Assembly (NCBI RefSeq): GCF_046630445.1
Contig: NC_092335.1
Coordinates: 633,444,001-633,508,000, forward strand
Length of the DNA: 64,000 nucleotides
Origin: Rutidosis leptorrhynchoides
Lineage: Eukaryota; Streptophyta; Magnoliopsida; Asterales; Asteraceae
Direction: 5' to 3'
Position numbers and translations under genes: made by a program. Below the pieces are notes generated by a model that worked only from the letters and a program-made list of their open reading frames with translations, was not told the DNA's origin and did no database searches. Positions 33,915 to 47,159 of this stretch are shown piece by piece. The first letter of the stretch is position 1. Every line of letters starts with the position of its first letter.

Positions 33915-35893
33915 CTTCGACTGCGTTAACTCATAAGGGGAAGAAGTTTGTTTGGAAGCCCGAGCAAGAGTCGGCATTCCAAACACTGAAGAAAAATTTA
34001 ACCTCCGCACCTATCCTATCACTTCCCGAAGGCAGTAATGATTTTGTTGCATATTGCGATGCCTCAAAAAATGGTTTCGGGTGTGTACTAATGCAACGAA
34101 CGAAAGTTATTGCTTACGCCTCTCGACAACTAAAGATTCACGAGCAAAACTACACAACGCATGATCTCGAACTTGGAGCCGTTGTCTTTGCGCTAAAACT
34201 GTGGAGACACTATCTTTATGGAACAAAGAGCACTATCTTCACCGACCACAAAAGTCTCCGGCACATATTCGATCAGAAGCAACTGAACATGAGACAGCGA
34301 CGATGGATCGAGACGCTGAACGACTATGATTGTGAACTCCGTTACCATCCTCGCAAGGCAAATGTTGTAGCCAATGCCTTGAGCCGAAAGGAGAGAATGA
34401 TACCTCTTCGTGTCTGAGCCTTGAACATCACCATTCATTCGAACCTCAATAGCCAGATCCGAGTAGCCTAAGATGAGGCTCTCAAAGAGGAGAATATTTC
34501 TCAAGAACATTTGAACATTCTCGTTTCTCGATTTGAGGTCAAGGAGACTGGACTCCGGTACTTTGCCGGAAGGATTTGGGTGCCTAGTTATGGGGATTTA
34601 CGAAGCCTTATTCTAGACGAAGCCCACAAGTCAAGATATTCGATTCATCCAGGAGCCAGTAAGATGTACCACGATCTCAAGGAACAGTATTGGTGGCCAA
34701 ATCTTAAGAAGGATGTTGCTACTTATGTTGGGAAGTGTTTGACTTGTTCAAAGGTTAAGGCCGAACATCAAAGGCCATCTGGATTACTTCAGCAACCAGA
34801 AATCCTGCAATGGAAGTGGGAAAGGATAACAATGGACTTCATTACGAAACTACCAAAGACGGTAGGCAGATACGATACCATCTGGGTTATTATTGACCGT
34901 CTTACCAAATCTGCACACTTCCTAGCCATGAAGGAAACTGATACGATGGAGAAACTTGCGCAGCTATACATAAAGGGAATTGTATCTCGTCATGGTGTGC
35001 CCTTATCGATTATCTGAGATCGCGATACCCGTTTCGCTTCTAGATTTTGGTGTTCTTTGCAAGAAGCCTTGGGAACACGTCTCGATATGAGTACTGCATA
35101 TCACCCGCAAACCCACGGATAGAGCGAACACACGATTCAAACTTTGGAGGACATGTTGCGTGCTTGTGTTATTGATTTCGGAAAGGCTTGGGATAGGCAT
35201 TTGCCACTAGCCGAATTCTCTTACAACAATAGTTATCATTCGAGCATTAATGCCGCACCTTTCGAAGCGTTGTATGGCCGCAAATGTCGTTCTCCTATTT
35301 GTTGGGCCGAAGTAGGTGAGAAGCAAATCACCGGACCCAAGTTAGTCCATGAAACAACCGAGAAGATTGTCCAAATTCAAGCGAGGCTCAAGACGGCCCG
35401 TGATCGTCAAAAGAGCTATGTTGACCTTAAACGTGGAGATCGCGAATTTCAAGTAGGTGACCGCGTTATGCTGAAAGTCGCACCTTGGAAAGGTGTAATC
35501 TGTTTCGGAAAGCGTGGGAAGCTGAATTCGTGATACATTGGTCCTTTTGAAATCTTGGAGCGTATTGGACCCGTTGCTTACCGTTTGGATCTTCCGACTC
35601 AATTGAGCTCCGTTCATCCTACCTTTCACGTATCGAACTTAAAGAAGTGTCTTGCTAAACCGAAACTTGTCATACCACTAGACGAACTTACGATTGATGA
35701 CAAACTCCACTTTGTGGAAGAACCTATCGAAATCATGGACCGTGAGGTTAAGACTTTGAAGCACAATAAGATCCCAATTGTCCGAGTCCGTTGGAATGCC
35801 AAACGAGGACCTAGGTTTACCTGGGAACAAGAGGATCAAATGATGCAGAAGTATCCTCACCTTTTCCCGAATCCACCATCTACCTTAGCTTAA
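33915..35893 (+). pseudogene. Element C gag-pol, 3' part (RNase H, integrase, chromodomain-like end)
   Basis: The reading continues in phase with the part before 20264 once one target duplication is counted. It starts with the RT-RNase H connection ([10 protein letters not shown]), then RNase H ([25 protein letters not shown]), the integrase zinc region ([21 protein letters not shown]), the core ([10 protein letters not shown] and onward) and an end block [20 protein letters not shown] like a chromodomain. One frame throughout, with stops near 34415, 34468, 35015, 35117 and 35531. It ends at 35893. Confidence 0.92.
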
Positions 35894-35929
35894 AATTTCG
35901 GGACGAAATTTTCTTTAACACGTGGGTAA
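35894..35929 (+). promoter_or_regulatory. Element C polypurine region
   Basis: AAATTTCGGGACGAAATTTT followed by CTTTAACACGTGGGTAA just before the 3' LTR. The first part is shared with A and B; the purine run is degraded (ACACGTGGGTAA). Confidence 0.65.
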
Positions 35930-38900
35930 TGTAACGACCCGACTTTTTCGACTTATAATTTTACTTATTACTTTCACGAAACCGCGTATTTGTGCGTACT
36001 GATTATTTTCTGGGATCATTAATGATGCTAATTACTTTCATTACTATCTACAACGTGTTTTTAAGTACTTGGTTACTTAACATGATCCTTGAGTGCTTTT
36101 ACGACCGTTAGTGTCACTTATTGTTTTAAACGAGATACGTACTTGGTACCCGTTAAACTTTCGTTATAATTGGAATATTATGACTACGTAAACGTAATTG
36201 TTATTTATTAATGACAATCACTTGGTTTTATGGTTCCTTAATTATGCTTAGTGTTTACTAATGCTTACTAGTTACCTTAATGGACTATACCTTAGTGGAC
36301 TTCCAAGGCCCAACCTACTTAACTTAATGGACTCACTAAATGGACTAGTTAATGGACTAAATTAGCCCATAAAGCATAAGACAAAATCCATTAGTAAATA
36401 AGACAAGTATTAAGCATGCTAGTGTACCATTACTTACATGTTTTAACATCTTATACCATGCCACCCAACATGTACATCCACCACCATGTACTACCATCCA
36501 ATAGCAAGCAAATGGTCCCCCCATGCCACCTATGAAACCGTCGACCTAAAGAGGCTCCAACACCACCACCATTTCATTTTAACACTCACATTTTCATTTC
36601 AAAACACACACACACACACACATAATCTTTTTCTCTCAAGTTTCTCTCTAGCTTTTCTTGAAGAACTTGAAGGTTTAAACTATTTTTCTTTCCTTTTTCT
36701 TCTTTCAAAACCATAATCATCATCATCTTGTTATTATTATTGGATTTTGGTTCTTGTAACTTAAATCCTTATGTTATCTTGCATTCTTTAATTACTTGTA
36801 TGATAAAGAAGCAAGAACAAGGATCAAAGCTTTGTAGCTTTTGGTTCTACATGAAACTTGTAATAAATCTAAGGATCAATTACTTTAAGATCCTCTTTAT
36901 GTTCAAGTATTGGAACTTTAAAGTTCATTTCATGAAGATTCAAGCTTGTAACTTGATATCTCTTTATATAAAGGATCCAAACTTGAACTTGTTTATTTTT
37001 AACTTTAAATCTATCATTTATGTTTGAGGATTATCGATTTATATAAGTTACTTGGTCAAAGATTACTTGTTAACTTTGATCTCATAAATCTTGTAACCAA
37101 AGTCTAACTTTGAAAGTTCAAGAACAAGAAAGTTTAAGCTTACTAGTTTATAAATTTCACTCATCTAAGATTAATCTAAGTTATATAACTTATGGTCATC
37201 TAACTTGTTAAAACAAGAGTTCATTAATTTGTGTTCACTTTACAAAATCTAAGTTTCATAATTTATGGTTGTGTAAAGTTGAAAGTCTAAGTGTTTTGAC
37301 TTAGGGTTTCACCAAGAACATGAGATCTATACTTTTTAGTCTAAGATCTTTAATATCTAGTTAATATCTAAGTTCTCTAGCTTAAGGTCTTGCTTATTTA
37401 GTTTGATTCAAAGTTTATAGCTTAATAAGACTTGTATTTGTGTTGAAACTAAGAAAATTGATGTAACTTTGGTTCATCACCTTACTCAAACTCTCACATG
37501 AGTTGTGTTTTAATTCTTAGTCTTGACTCTTGTGTTTTGATGGTAAAACCTTGATCAAAGTGATGCTAATACATCAACGAGTTGTACACTTGAAGCTACA
37601 AGCATCAAGGATGAGAACCGTGATGAGCATCTAGCACCAAGAATTCCACCGGAGCACTTTATTACTGTTTTCAGGGTCTGATAATGCCCCTGGACTTCTG
37701 GAAAAGTTGATTTCCAGATATTTCGGTTCGAGTAGATGACTTTTCGTTTAAGACTCGTCTTAATCCGATATACGGTTTAGGATTTATAGCCTTCCGAAAG
37801 TCACTACGCCTTTGTAACGTTGTGCTGAAATTTCTGACCTACTCGCACTTAAACCGTCGCCACGGTCAAACGAAGACAATTGAGGTTCTAAAAATTGATC
37901 AGAGGTTAGAGGACTCACATACGGAGCCATGTCCACTGACTACGCATCTTTTCGATTTGTATAGAGGTCGTAACAGCTGAACGAAATCAGCCTTTGTTTC
38001 GATCTCTATTCTTGATTGAAACTTACCTTACTTTTTACGTACGATGATTATGATGATGATACTTAAGACCTAATTTACATACTTTCAAACCTTTGGGAAC
38101 GATTTACTAACTTAGTAACTTTTGACTTAGGTTGAGGACCTTTCGGACCAACTTACTTGCTTACTTATCTCGTATCGACTTTTACTGCTTATTCACTATG
38201 AGTTATAGCATACCTTTTTACTTCAACTATTTTTGGGACTGAGAATACATGCGCTTTTTATGTTTTACTAACTAGGCACGAGTACTTAAACTTTACATAT
38301 GTGTGGGTTATATAATGGCATAAACTTTCCCCTTAGCTCGGTAACGTTTAGTCATTGGTTTTTGAACCGGTGAACGCGAATCTTAGATATGGATCCATAG
38401 GGTTTGACATCCTCACTCGGGCTAGTCGCGCTAGCATTTAACGGGTGTTTAATACTTCATAAACTTACGCACTCGCCAAATGTACTTTTAGGGGGTGATA
38501 TTACGTTAAGTTAGTTACCAAGTGCCCACGGTTAAGCATATACTTTTCATACTATTTTGAAATACGAAATCTCGTGGCCTACCTTACATTACTGTTACTA
38601 TTAAACTATAGCTCACCAACATTCGTTTTGACCTTTTTAAGCATGTTATTTCTTAGGTGCTTAGACGTTTGATGCTTCCGCTGTATTAGTCTCGCTGTTA
38701 GACTTGCTGTGTAGACTCCCGCTGCTTTGTTAGAGATGTCTCTGCATGAAACTTTTACCTTGCATTCATAACCTATGTTACATTTTGAACAATGAATTTG
38801 TAATGACCTTTGTGTCACATACTATGTTAATGCTTTCTATTCGTAGAAGCACACTACTGTTTGTAAAACATTTGACGTCGGTAAAGACGTTACCCTTTTC

Positions 38901-38999
38901 ATGAATGCAAACTTATTTTAAAACAGCATATAGTGTTTGACCCTGTAATGATCCTGTTGTTGATGATCCGTACACGTTAATTTTATACGGGGCGTCACA
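35930..38999 (+). repeat. Element C 3' LTR (3070 bp)
   Basis: Second copy of 13235-16303, starting TGTAACGACCC and ending GGCGTCACA, then target duplication CCTGC at 39000-39004. Scattered base changes and small indels separate the two copies. Confidence 0.95.
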
Positions 39000-39004
39000 C
39001 CTGC

Positions 39005-39634
39005 TGAGCATACACAGCCACTAGAGACACATGAGTCACAGACAGTGATACACTATGGAGCCACCTTGAATGACCCAGATGTTACATAGGCATTACTCAG
39101 AGACCAGTAGAGGCTTTATCGCTTAGAGCATACCTTCAGCGCAAGGGGATGCCGTACAGTACTCTCGGCCCATCTTCATTTAGGCTAGCACGTCGTGTTC
39201 AGCCGGCACGACAAGCTACCCCCAGGCGTTCTACACCGGCCTTAGTTCACTCAGTCGCTTCAGCTGCCAACCCAGCACATGCTACTCCTATTCCCATCAC
39301 GCCGCCTGTCTTAGCCATTTCACTTGCTCCCGTCACCGAGGCAGTCCCAGTCACTGAGCTACCTGAGGGTTGTCACCTAGTCACGATTCCCATATCAGTT
39401 GAGCCACCCACAGCCCATGCCTTTGAGATTACCGGGAACATCCCTGATGAGGATCCTTTTCCGAGCCTATCACACCTGGAGTTGCCATCAGACCTTTGTC
39501 TAGATTCACTACTAGGTCCTGAGTTGGATATAGAGCAACCACTTGAGTATTTGCCGAGACTAGAGAATGATGATGATCTCTTTGGATACTTCGCAGCGCC
39601 GACTCAGCACATTGACCAAGATAGTATTTCGTAG
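39005..39634 (+). pseudogene. Element G third ORF, 3' piece
   Basis: Continues the ORF cut at 13234. After two in-frame stops and a frameshift near 39138, a 161-codon open stretch (39149-39634) follows. It is proline/serine/alanine-rich at first (HATPIPITPPV) and acidic later (IPDEDPFPSLSHLELPSD, ending HIDQDSIS). No domain recognised. Its place between pol and the 3' untranslated part of an Athila-like element suggests an accessory ORF, not a host gene. Confidence 0.5.
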
Positions 39635-41480
39635 ACTACTTTACTTTATTTTACTTTTAGTTTTATCTTTTAGAAGCATTGTACTAAAAAGTTATATATA
39701 GTGGAAGTGCTGCCTTTCTCTTTTTGTTCTTCATGCAGAAACTTTATCAAAAGAGACTAGTCCTTTTCAGCATTTAGGAGACCGACCGTAGGAAGGCCCA
39801 ACACTAGGAAAGTAACATGACCATAGGGAAGTAATCTTTCCTCAAACCTATTTCAATTATTACGCACTAAAATCTCTAAGTGTGGGGTCACCCCCGCAAC
39901 CAACTTAGAAATTTTAGAAGGCAATGTCCTTAATTTATAAAGTATTAAAATATTCTTTTTCAGAGAACATTAGGGAGTTCTAAGTGCGTGGTATTGGGTA
40001 AAGGTTTAAAGGACGAGTAACCGTAAACGCCAAGTTTTGAAAAATTCTTTTGTCCAAAGAGTAATTAAGCAATGGATATTGGGTGATTTCGAAAAATTCT
40101 TACCTTGTTTTGCCCAAAAGATCCAATAAAATTGCTAGAAATCGATTTTCGGAACATTCATTAGAACGGAACGATTAAGCTAAAACTGATGTTTTGTGTC
40201 AAAAGATTTCTTTTAAAGAAATATGTAAAAGGCTACGCATGATCAAGCACGACCCCTACTCCCAAAAAGTGAGGACTCTTGGACCCAAAGTATCTCTATG
40301 ACCCATCAAATCTACAGTACTTTGTTATTTCAATTGATGAGCGTGCCGGTGTACGGTTCAAGTTAGAACTTGGTTGTGACATTCGTTTCAAGACCAATGG
40401 TTAGTAAGCGCCATACGTGGTGCAGGTGCGATACTCCTTCCGAAATCATTCTCAATAGAGAAGACAAAAAGCCATCCGTTTCCGTTTCCACTCCACGAAA
40501 TTTAAACCGACCAATTCACATAAAGAGTTGATGAATCAGAAATATTCATCCCAAATTCACTCCCAAAAATACACCTTCATTCCCCTTTCCATTTATCAAA
40601 AGATCCAGAGATTAATGAAGAGATACATCGATCAAATTCGCTTCAAAAGCACTTGTTAAAAGATTCCGAACCCCTGATTGTTTTTGATAGGTCAAAGACC
40701 TATTTTCAATGGATTATCACTTCATCTCTAGGCACCTGGAACGAAAGACAAAAGTTATGAAGAAAGGGTATGCCGAAAAAAAAGTATTTGATCAAAGAGC
40801 AAAGTCTCTAGAAATAAAGACAAAGAAAAACCCGAGAAGTTGCCCCAAGAAGAATACTGGAGAAGCCAAAGAAAATTCTAGACAAAGTCTTAGCAAAATC
40901 CACCTCTTCCGAAGAAACTTTTTACGGATTCCAAGCCGTTCTCTATCCAAAAATGGATACTCTAAAGAATCAAAGTCTATCAATTCTCTCGAAATCAAAA
41001 GATCTGGATACCTTTCACAAATCCATAAAATTTCCCAAACAAACTCTACAACACGTCTTCCTCTCAAAAGAATGCCTAGGAAGAAGATCATTGCCATCCT
41101 TACTTAACCGGTGGAGATATCGATGCTCTACCAAGCCTATGATAAGAACTGTTACACGACTGGCTTCTGAGCAACAATACAATTAGATTAGGACACCCTA
41201 AACACTTGAGTGATATGAGTGATCCGCTAGTGAGGAGCCTGATCATGTATACTCTACATCTAAGAGTTGGAAACTATGTCTTTTTCACTATGGACGCAAT
41301 TGAAATCTAGCGACCATATCATCGAAGCTCGAAACTTTTTCTAATACGTTTGAAAGATGTGATTACTTCTGATGAAGGCATAATAAAAAGATCCACGGGT
41401 GGGAAAGGGAGAATATATTAGAAAGAACCTTATATTCCCGCTTTTTTCTTGAGGACAAGCAAAGCTAAGTGTGGGGTATT
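39635..41480 (+). other. Element G 3' untranslated region
   Basis: No supported coding sequence. CTAAGTGTGGGGTCA (39876-39890) is an internal copy of the terminal polypurine motif CTAAGTGTGGGGTATT (41465-41480), about 1.6 kb upstream of the LTR. The part at 41190-41480 is repeated inverted at 49197-49490 (element H). The open frame at 40709-41107 is lysine/serine-rich and has no sign of being a gene. Confidence 0.7.
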
Positions 41481-42316
41481 CGATATCGGCCAAAAAGTCA
41501 CATTTTTACCCCAAATATTAAGCCCTAGAACAATAAAGATTCAAACTTTGTCGGAAAAATTATCACTTTTTCAGTTGATTTTGTAGATTAAGTAATTACG
41601 AAGGCGATGCAAAAATAATCAAGTAAAACGGAGCTAAAACGAAGATTCTAGAGCAAAAACGGTGAAAGACAACAAATCAAGTTACGATCAAGTGAATATC
41701 AGCTCACCATGCAGACCAATGGTTTGATTTCACATATTTTAAGCTTTTAGTTAGTTTTTAGTAGTAGTTAGCTTAGCTTTTATTTTCCGGAGGATATCCC
41801 GGCGAGTCCCTGCGATCTCGGGCGGATTTCTTCGGCCTTTTCAGGTTTTTATCCGAAATGCTTGTCATTTTGTATTAAACATGTGTTCTTAATTTTTATG
41901 TTTAATAATGTGTTCCAATATTACTATGATAGCTTAATTAATCTGTATGTTGCCATGATAGAAGTTTGGGTTAGCGTAATTATGTTAATTTAGTACGATT
42001 AGTGTCGTAACACTCAACTAGGAAGTGATAGATTTGTATGCTAGCATCTTAAGGATTGACCAACCTAGGTTGTGCTCAGGACTTGTCCACCTATATGAAA
42101 TTAGCTACTTCATAAGATTAAGACCCCTGGTTATACTGTATCTCAAGATTCTATGAACTCGGTATGGCCGGAGTTCCCGAGAGGTATTTAATGCACTTTT
42201 AGGACACGGAACTTAGGAATTGAGACATGAATGACCTAGTATTCCTATTAACTATTCCGAAGAGACTTCTTAGGAGCTGTTAAGATCTAGTTAGTGCCTT
42301 CACTGTGTGATCCAAG
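41481..42316 (+). repeat. Element G 3' LTR, truncated by insertion of F, with promoter deletion
   Basis: Aligns to the minus strand of the H LTR (49196 down to about 48160). Its first base is C instead of T (CGATATCGG). Relative to H it lacks about 200 bp around 41700-41740, which in H hold the repeat array and TATA box. It stops at CCAAG (42312-42316), where element F begins; H continues uninterrupted at this point. Confidence 0.85.
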
Positions 42317-43312
42317 TGATATGTGAAATCATACCTTAAAATAACTAGCTAAAGACTTAACAATTATCACACACTTACAGGCAACTATAACCCGATCATG
42401 CAGTAATCTATAAGTAATTGACCAGTTTGTTCCACAGAGAGCAGTTTAATCAAGATATTAACACTAATAATTATCCTAGAATTCAGTTTAAAAGTTTGGT
42501 TGGTATTTAAATTTACTCAATCAACGTGAAGTAAAATGAAATGAATTAACAATAAAGATAAAACAGTGCTCACTTGAATGATTCACTACTAATATGGATT
42601 GTTCTTGCAATTATTACCGATTATTATGTTCTAAATATAGTTGTATGACTTTTCACAAAGTTCTAATCAATCAAAGTTGGTAAACTCACATAAACTTACT
42701 TCAAGAGATTAAACTATATTTGATAGAAACTAATGAGATTTGGTTTGGACTAAATTCACATAAAGTCCTAATTATCACAATCACTTGTAACAATTTCACT
42801 ATCACGCACTTCACTAGTCTTTCAATTACCAATTAAATCAATGACACAATCACTTGAAATCACTTCTTTAATTGTCTAGATCACCTAAGTGTTGAAGCAT
42901 AGATTGCATCTCAAATCTAAGTCACATTAAATGATTAACAACCTATGTAATTGAATTAAGAACTAAGAACATGCATAAGAATGGATCTTTAACCAAACAC
43001 AATCAATTTCAATCATCAAAACATTAAATCCATAAGATAGAACAATCCAACATTTGTAGTTTCACATTCAAGTAAACACCAAACTGATTTAGCCTAGCAT
43101 ATTAAAGTAGCAAAGAACAATCAAACAATAAAAACTAAGAGTATTCATGATTACAATGATAAACTGATAACAAAAACGAGTATCGAACGTTATGATTAAC
43201 TGAATAGAAGTAAATAATGAACAAGACTTCAATGGTAGGGTTTAGGTCTTCAAAGAACTCTTTGATTCGTAGCTGGAAAACTGCATCCCCTCTTAGGGTT
43301 AAAACCCTCGGG

Positions 43313-43320
43313 TATTTATA
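43313..43320 (-). promoter_or_regulatory. TATA box of the F LTR
   Basis: TATAAATA on the minus strand (context CTATAAATACC), placed directly downstream of the CGCGA repeat array. Confidence 0.6.
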
Positions 43321-43346
43321 GTTAAACAAAAAGTCACCAGTTCGAG

Positions 43347-43497
43347 CCCGCGATACACCCATCGCGACTGGGATTCATCTTCAGCATCGCGACCGCGATG
43401 CCCCTATTGCAACCGCGATTGACCTTTTCTCGAATTCTGTCAATCCCTGCCAACCTACTATGACCGGGATACCTCCTATCACGGTCGCGATACACTT
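43347..43497 (-). repeat. CGCGA-type short repeat array upstream of the F TATA box
   Basis: Several direct and inverted copies of ATCGCGAC / CGCGAT (for example CATCGCGACCGCGATG at 43385-43400, and CGCGATACA at both ends of the array). Much more GC-rich than its surroundings. Confidence 0.75.
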
Positions 43498-43717
43498 CAG
43501 ATTCAGCAAAACTTCATTCTCTTGCATCCAAACGTACTTTAAGCTCAAATATCATCAAAACTTAGCAAGAAATCACCAAAACACTAACCCGAAGACCTCT
43601 GGAGCTATATTTATCATTTTAGCTCAATAAATAACAAAAGTCTTCACATTTCTTCTAATAAACAACAATAATGAACCGATATCGCGATGTAAAATATGTA
43701 TAATTTGAGCGATATCA

Positions 43718-45835
43718 AATCCCCCACACTTGAACCTTGCTTGTCCTCAAGCAAGTCTATCTTCAAATAAAATCAACTAATGTAGGAATAAACAAACTTG
43801 GACAAGTCTTCAACAATTAAGAAATCAAGACATACCGAATATCAATCTTTAGAAGCAATAATTCCATACCGCGTAGTCTTCAACATAACAAGCACAAGGA
43901 TCAAGTCTTCAACAAACTATCAAATTAACCACAATTCAAGCCTAAATCTACCCATCACAACCATTTCCCCGGTCAAAGTCAACTCCCTCTTCGCAAAGGT
44001 CATCAAAACATCAATCATAAATATGAAATATAATAAACTCAAACTTTTGACCTCCTTGACTTTGACCAATTATGTAGGATTCACGGGATAGCCATCAACT
44101 CACCAAAATTAACTCAAAATGTCAACAAGATATAAATCATAAGCTCCAATCACCATTAAAATCATAATGTAAACCCCAAGAATAAACAAGAGTCATAAAT
44201 ATCATAAAAATTACCGTTCACCAAGGAATCTATCGTGCATAAGTATACGCCTTCAAAAAGTATGCTCCTCTAATTAACCCCGCTATGTCTATCCCTCTTC
44301 ACCTCCATGCCCCCAAAACACCAATTATCATCAATTCCATATATAAACCGTCAATTCTAAAATTTGGGTTAAGGTGGGTGCGCCAATGCGTAGGGGACTG
44401 GTTACCCCTATCTTTATGGTCAATCCGGGCACATGATGACTGGCACTCATCAAGCTTTCTATCATAACTCTATGGTTTCTCTCATAGTAGGGCAAAAGCA
44501 TTGACGGAGGTTCGTGGAATTAATGCCCCACGTGGCTAATAAAGAGGTCCATCAATTCCATGATTTGGCTCTAAAAGCCGGTGTGCATACAAGCCTTCCC
44601 TATTCTGGGACAGCCGCACGGGTAGTTGCACTGAAACGATCTACCTTGGGTGTAAATTTTTCGGGGGGGTCTATTGCACGAAACCTGAAAAACTTTACTT
44701 TCAAGCAATGGTCTTTTTGAAACAAGCATAACTTGTAAGACTTTACTTACAAGTTCAGAAGACTTTACTTCCTAAGAACAGCTTGGGAGGACTCGATTCT
44801 CCCGGAAGTGTTTAAACACTTGTTTAAAGTTTTATTTAAGGTCCTTGGACCCCACTTCCCACGCATCTAGCTTTTATGCTAGTTTTAAGAAAATGTAGGA
44901 AGTAGATACTACATTCCCGTATTTTAAAGGTTACCATGGCTTTTGGCCATGGCGTGCGTTGTCTAAGAAAACGCTAGCACGAAGCCATTGCTCTTACATA
45001 AAAAGAAAGCACGGTTGAAGCTCAAGGTTCCTCTTCCCACAGTACGATACATCGGTGTAATACATCATGAAATGAAGTATTAACCAATGTCAGTATGAAA
45101 TAATGTAGATTAGGAAGTCTCCTACACCAAGTAAGACGGGCATTCGGAAGACGTGACTTCCTTTATGGATGCACTTGAATCATCCTACAATTTGGATTTT
45201 TAAAATCCTAAAAGACTTTGCTCCCTTTATTTTTCAAATGGAAGACTTACTTCCTTATTATCTCTTTTTTTCAACAAAAACTTAATCAAAAAGTCCATAA
45301 AATTTTCAAATTAGCGACAAATGTCCGCGAGGATTTATCTCCCCCCCCCCCCCCCCACACTTAAGATTATGTAATGCCCTCATTTACAAGAAATCTTGTA
45401 ATCAAAGATAAATTCGAGAGGACAATAGTGAAAAGGGAAAAGAAAAATAAAAACCCGAATTTTTAGATCCGAAGATCATGGAGAGACGGTGCACGATGGC
45501 GCTGAACTTACTGCCAGCATAAGAACATCGGCATCCACTCGAACATCAACCACACAATTATCATCAAATGCAATAAATTGCTAAACTTAATGCCAGTCTT
45601 TGAATTTAACAGCATGCGAATCATGATAACCTGCAAATAAAATAAACCACACATGCAAGGATGGAGTGGTACCACCGCGGTACCGAAACGCCCCATCAAA
45701 ATACCAAGTACATAGTTTAAAAATATCAAAAACAGTTATCCAAAATAGAAATAGACATAAATTAAAAATTGTCTTAACAACCACACATGCGCACATACGC
45801 GCCCTCGCCATTAATATCAAAGCTTCTCAAAAGAA
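43718..45835 (-). other. Element F 3' untranslated region with poly(C/G) tract
   Basis: No coding sequence recognised in 2.1 kb. At 45341-45364 the minus strand reads CTTAAGTGTG followed by a run of 16 G, an expanded version of the terminal polypurine motif AAGTGTGGGG and about 1.6 kb upstream of the 3' LTR. Confidence 0.65.
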
Positions 45836-47159
45836 CCCCCAGAAGGACCCATCACTTGGCCTGGGGTTTTGCTGATTCTGGTGTTGTTGCTGAGACTGCT
45901 GGTGTTGCTGCTGCATCGCAAGCTGGTGGGCGGCTTGAGCCTGAGCAAGAGCCGAATCATAGCTATAAGAAGGGCGGGAGCAATTGGTTGAATGAAATTC
46001 TGCGGGTCACGACGGTAAAGATCAAAGGAATGTTGAGTCCACTATAAATTAGCACGAATACCCGCTTGGTTATACCAAGTCTGCTCAAAACCCTGATCAA
46101 CACACTGACGAAGTAATCAGTTCTGCTCGTCATAATACTCCCGATCAACCCTACTACGATCATCAACATACTCTCGCATACCCGTAAAATGCTCCTCAGT
46201 ATGCAATCTCATACCACTAAACTGGTTTGTAATAAAATCACAAGTCAAACCAGCACTGCTCGAACTACTAGCCTCGGTCATCTCTACATCAGCAGCCGCA
46301 GGCACATCCTCCTCCTCATCTGGATTTGTCAAATCAGCTTCAGACGGAGCATGCATACCTGTATACTTACAAATATTTTTCTTCTTTCTTACCAAAACTT
46401 TACAACCTTCATAAATTTGGGCACCAAGCGCTCTTGTACCCTCATTCTCAATCCTAGCCGGCTGAATACGCCTAACATGCAGAGGTGTTAACTAAAGACC
46501 ATGAAACTCAGCAATTAAAGTAACATAAACACCACCACTTAACGGACTGTTGGGCTTAAGATTATGACCATGCCCCCAAAGAGAATTAGCTACCCCATAA
46601 GGAATGTTAACCGCCTCCTCATCCCGCAAATGACTAAGATAAAACAAATCACCAAGGTTGACTTTCTCTGTATTTTGCCATCTCTGATTAATGGTGTTTG
46701 CAATAAACCGCTGAACGATACGAAGACAATTATCTTTTATCAATGTGTAGGCGCTGCTACTTGGTTTGTAACTATGCTTATGAGTCATGTTGTACCAAGC
46801 TACCTCATGCTGAAATGAATTAGTGAAACAATTACAATCAGACAAGTAAGAACCCAGTGCATCCTCATCCACCTGAGCATCCTCATAGATAGTGAGTGCG
46901 GTGGCCATGTCCATAATAGTCATGGAGCGCATTTGACCACCCAACTGAAAAGTTAATAACACCTCATCATGACGACTAGCAGTTGGGACAAAACGAGAAG
47001 TTGTGAAAACTCAAAACACTACACTTTGTAGATCGGACGATCCAGGTGAAAGAACTCATACCAATCACTAAAACCAATACATTCCCGAGGACCTACCCTA
47101 TACCGTTGAACCAACATTTCGCGTACCTCCTCAGCTAAACCAACCTCCTTGAGAGGTTC
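45836..47159 (-). pseudogene. ATHILA ORF-1-type protein relic of element F
   Basis: The minus-strand frames carry GLAEEVREMLVQRYRVGP (start cut by C2), then after a frameshift VPTASRHDEVLLTFQLGG, IMDMATALTIYED, LRIVQRFIANTINQR and LGDLFYLSHLRDEEAVNIPY. This pattern matches the plant ATHILA ORF-1 family as I remember it, an extra ORF found downstream of pol in Athila elements. A TAG at 46492-46494 interrupts the frame, which continues to a stop at 46117. Past another shift a glutamine-rich tail (QQQHQQSQQQHQNQQNP) lies near 45850-45900. Role unknown, sometimes called env-like by position. Broken by at least two stops and two shifts. Confidence 0.7.

Larger units (their letters stand above)
42317..43717 (-). 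repeat. Element F 3' LTR (1401 bp)
   Basis: Runs from TGATATCGCTC (minus strand, at 43717) to TTCACATATCA (at 42317). Preceded on its strand by TTCAAGTGTGGGGGATT (polypurine motif, 43718-43735). Contains the CGCGA repeat array and TATA box listed separately. The opposite-strand ORFs are not supported. Confidence 0.88.
42317..47159 (-). mobile_element. Element F: Athila-like element, 3' part only, inserted in the G LTR
   Basis: On the minus strand the order is ATHILA ORF-1-type relic, 3' untranslated region, polypurine motif, 3' LTR. LTR ends are TGATAT and ATATCA. The left flank CCAAG is a candidate target duplication. The 5' part of F lies beyond the insertion of C2 at 47160 and is outside the window. 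Confidence 0.85.

Noticed and set aside
40709..41107. 132-residue lysine/serine-rich ORF in the G 3' region
   Set aside because: Overlaps ORFs on both strands and has no family resemblance; most likely chance openness in an A-rich untranslated region.
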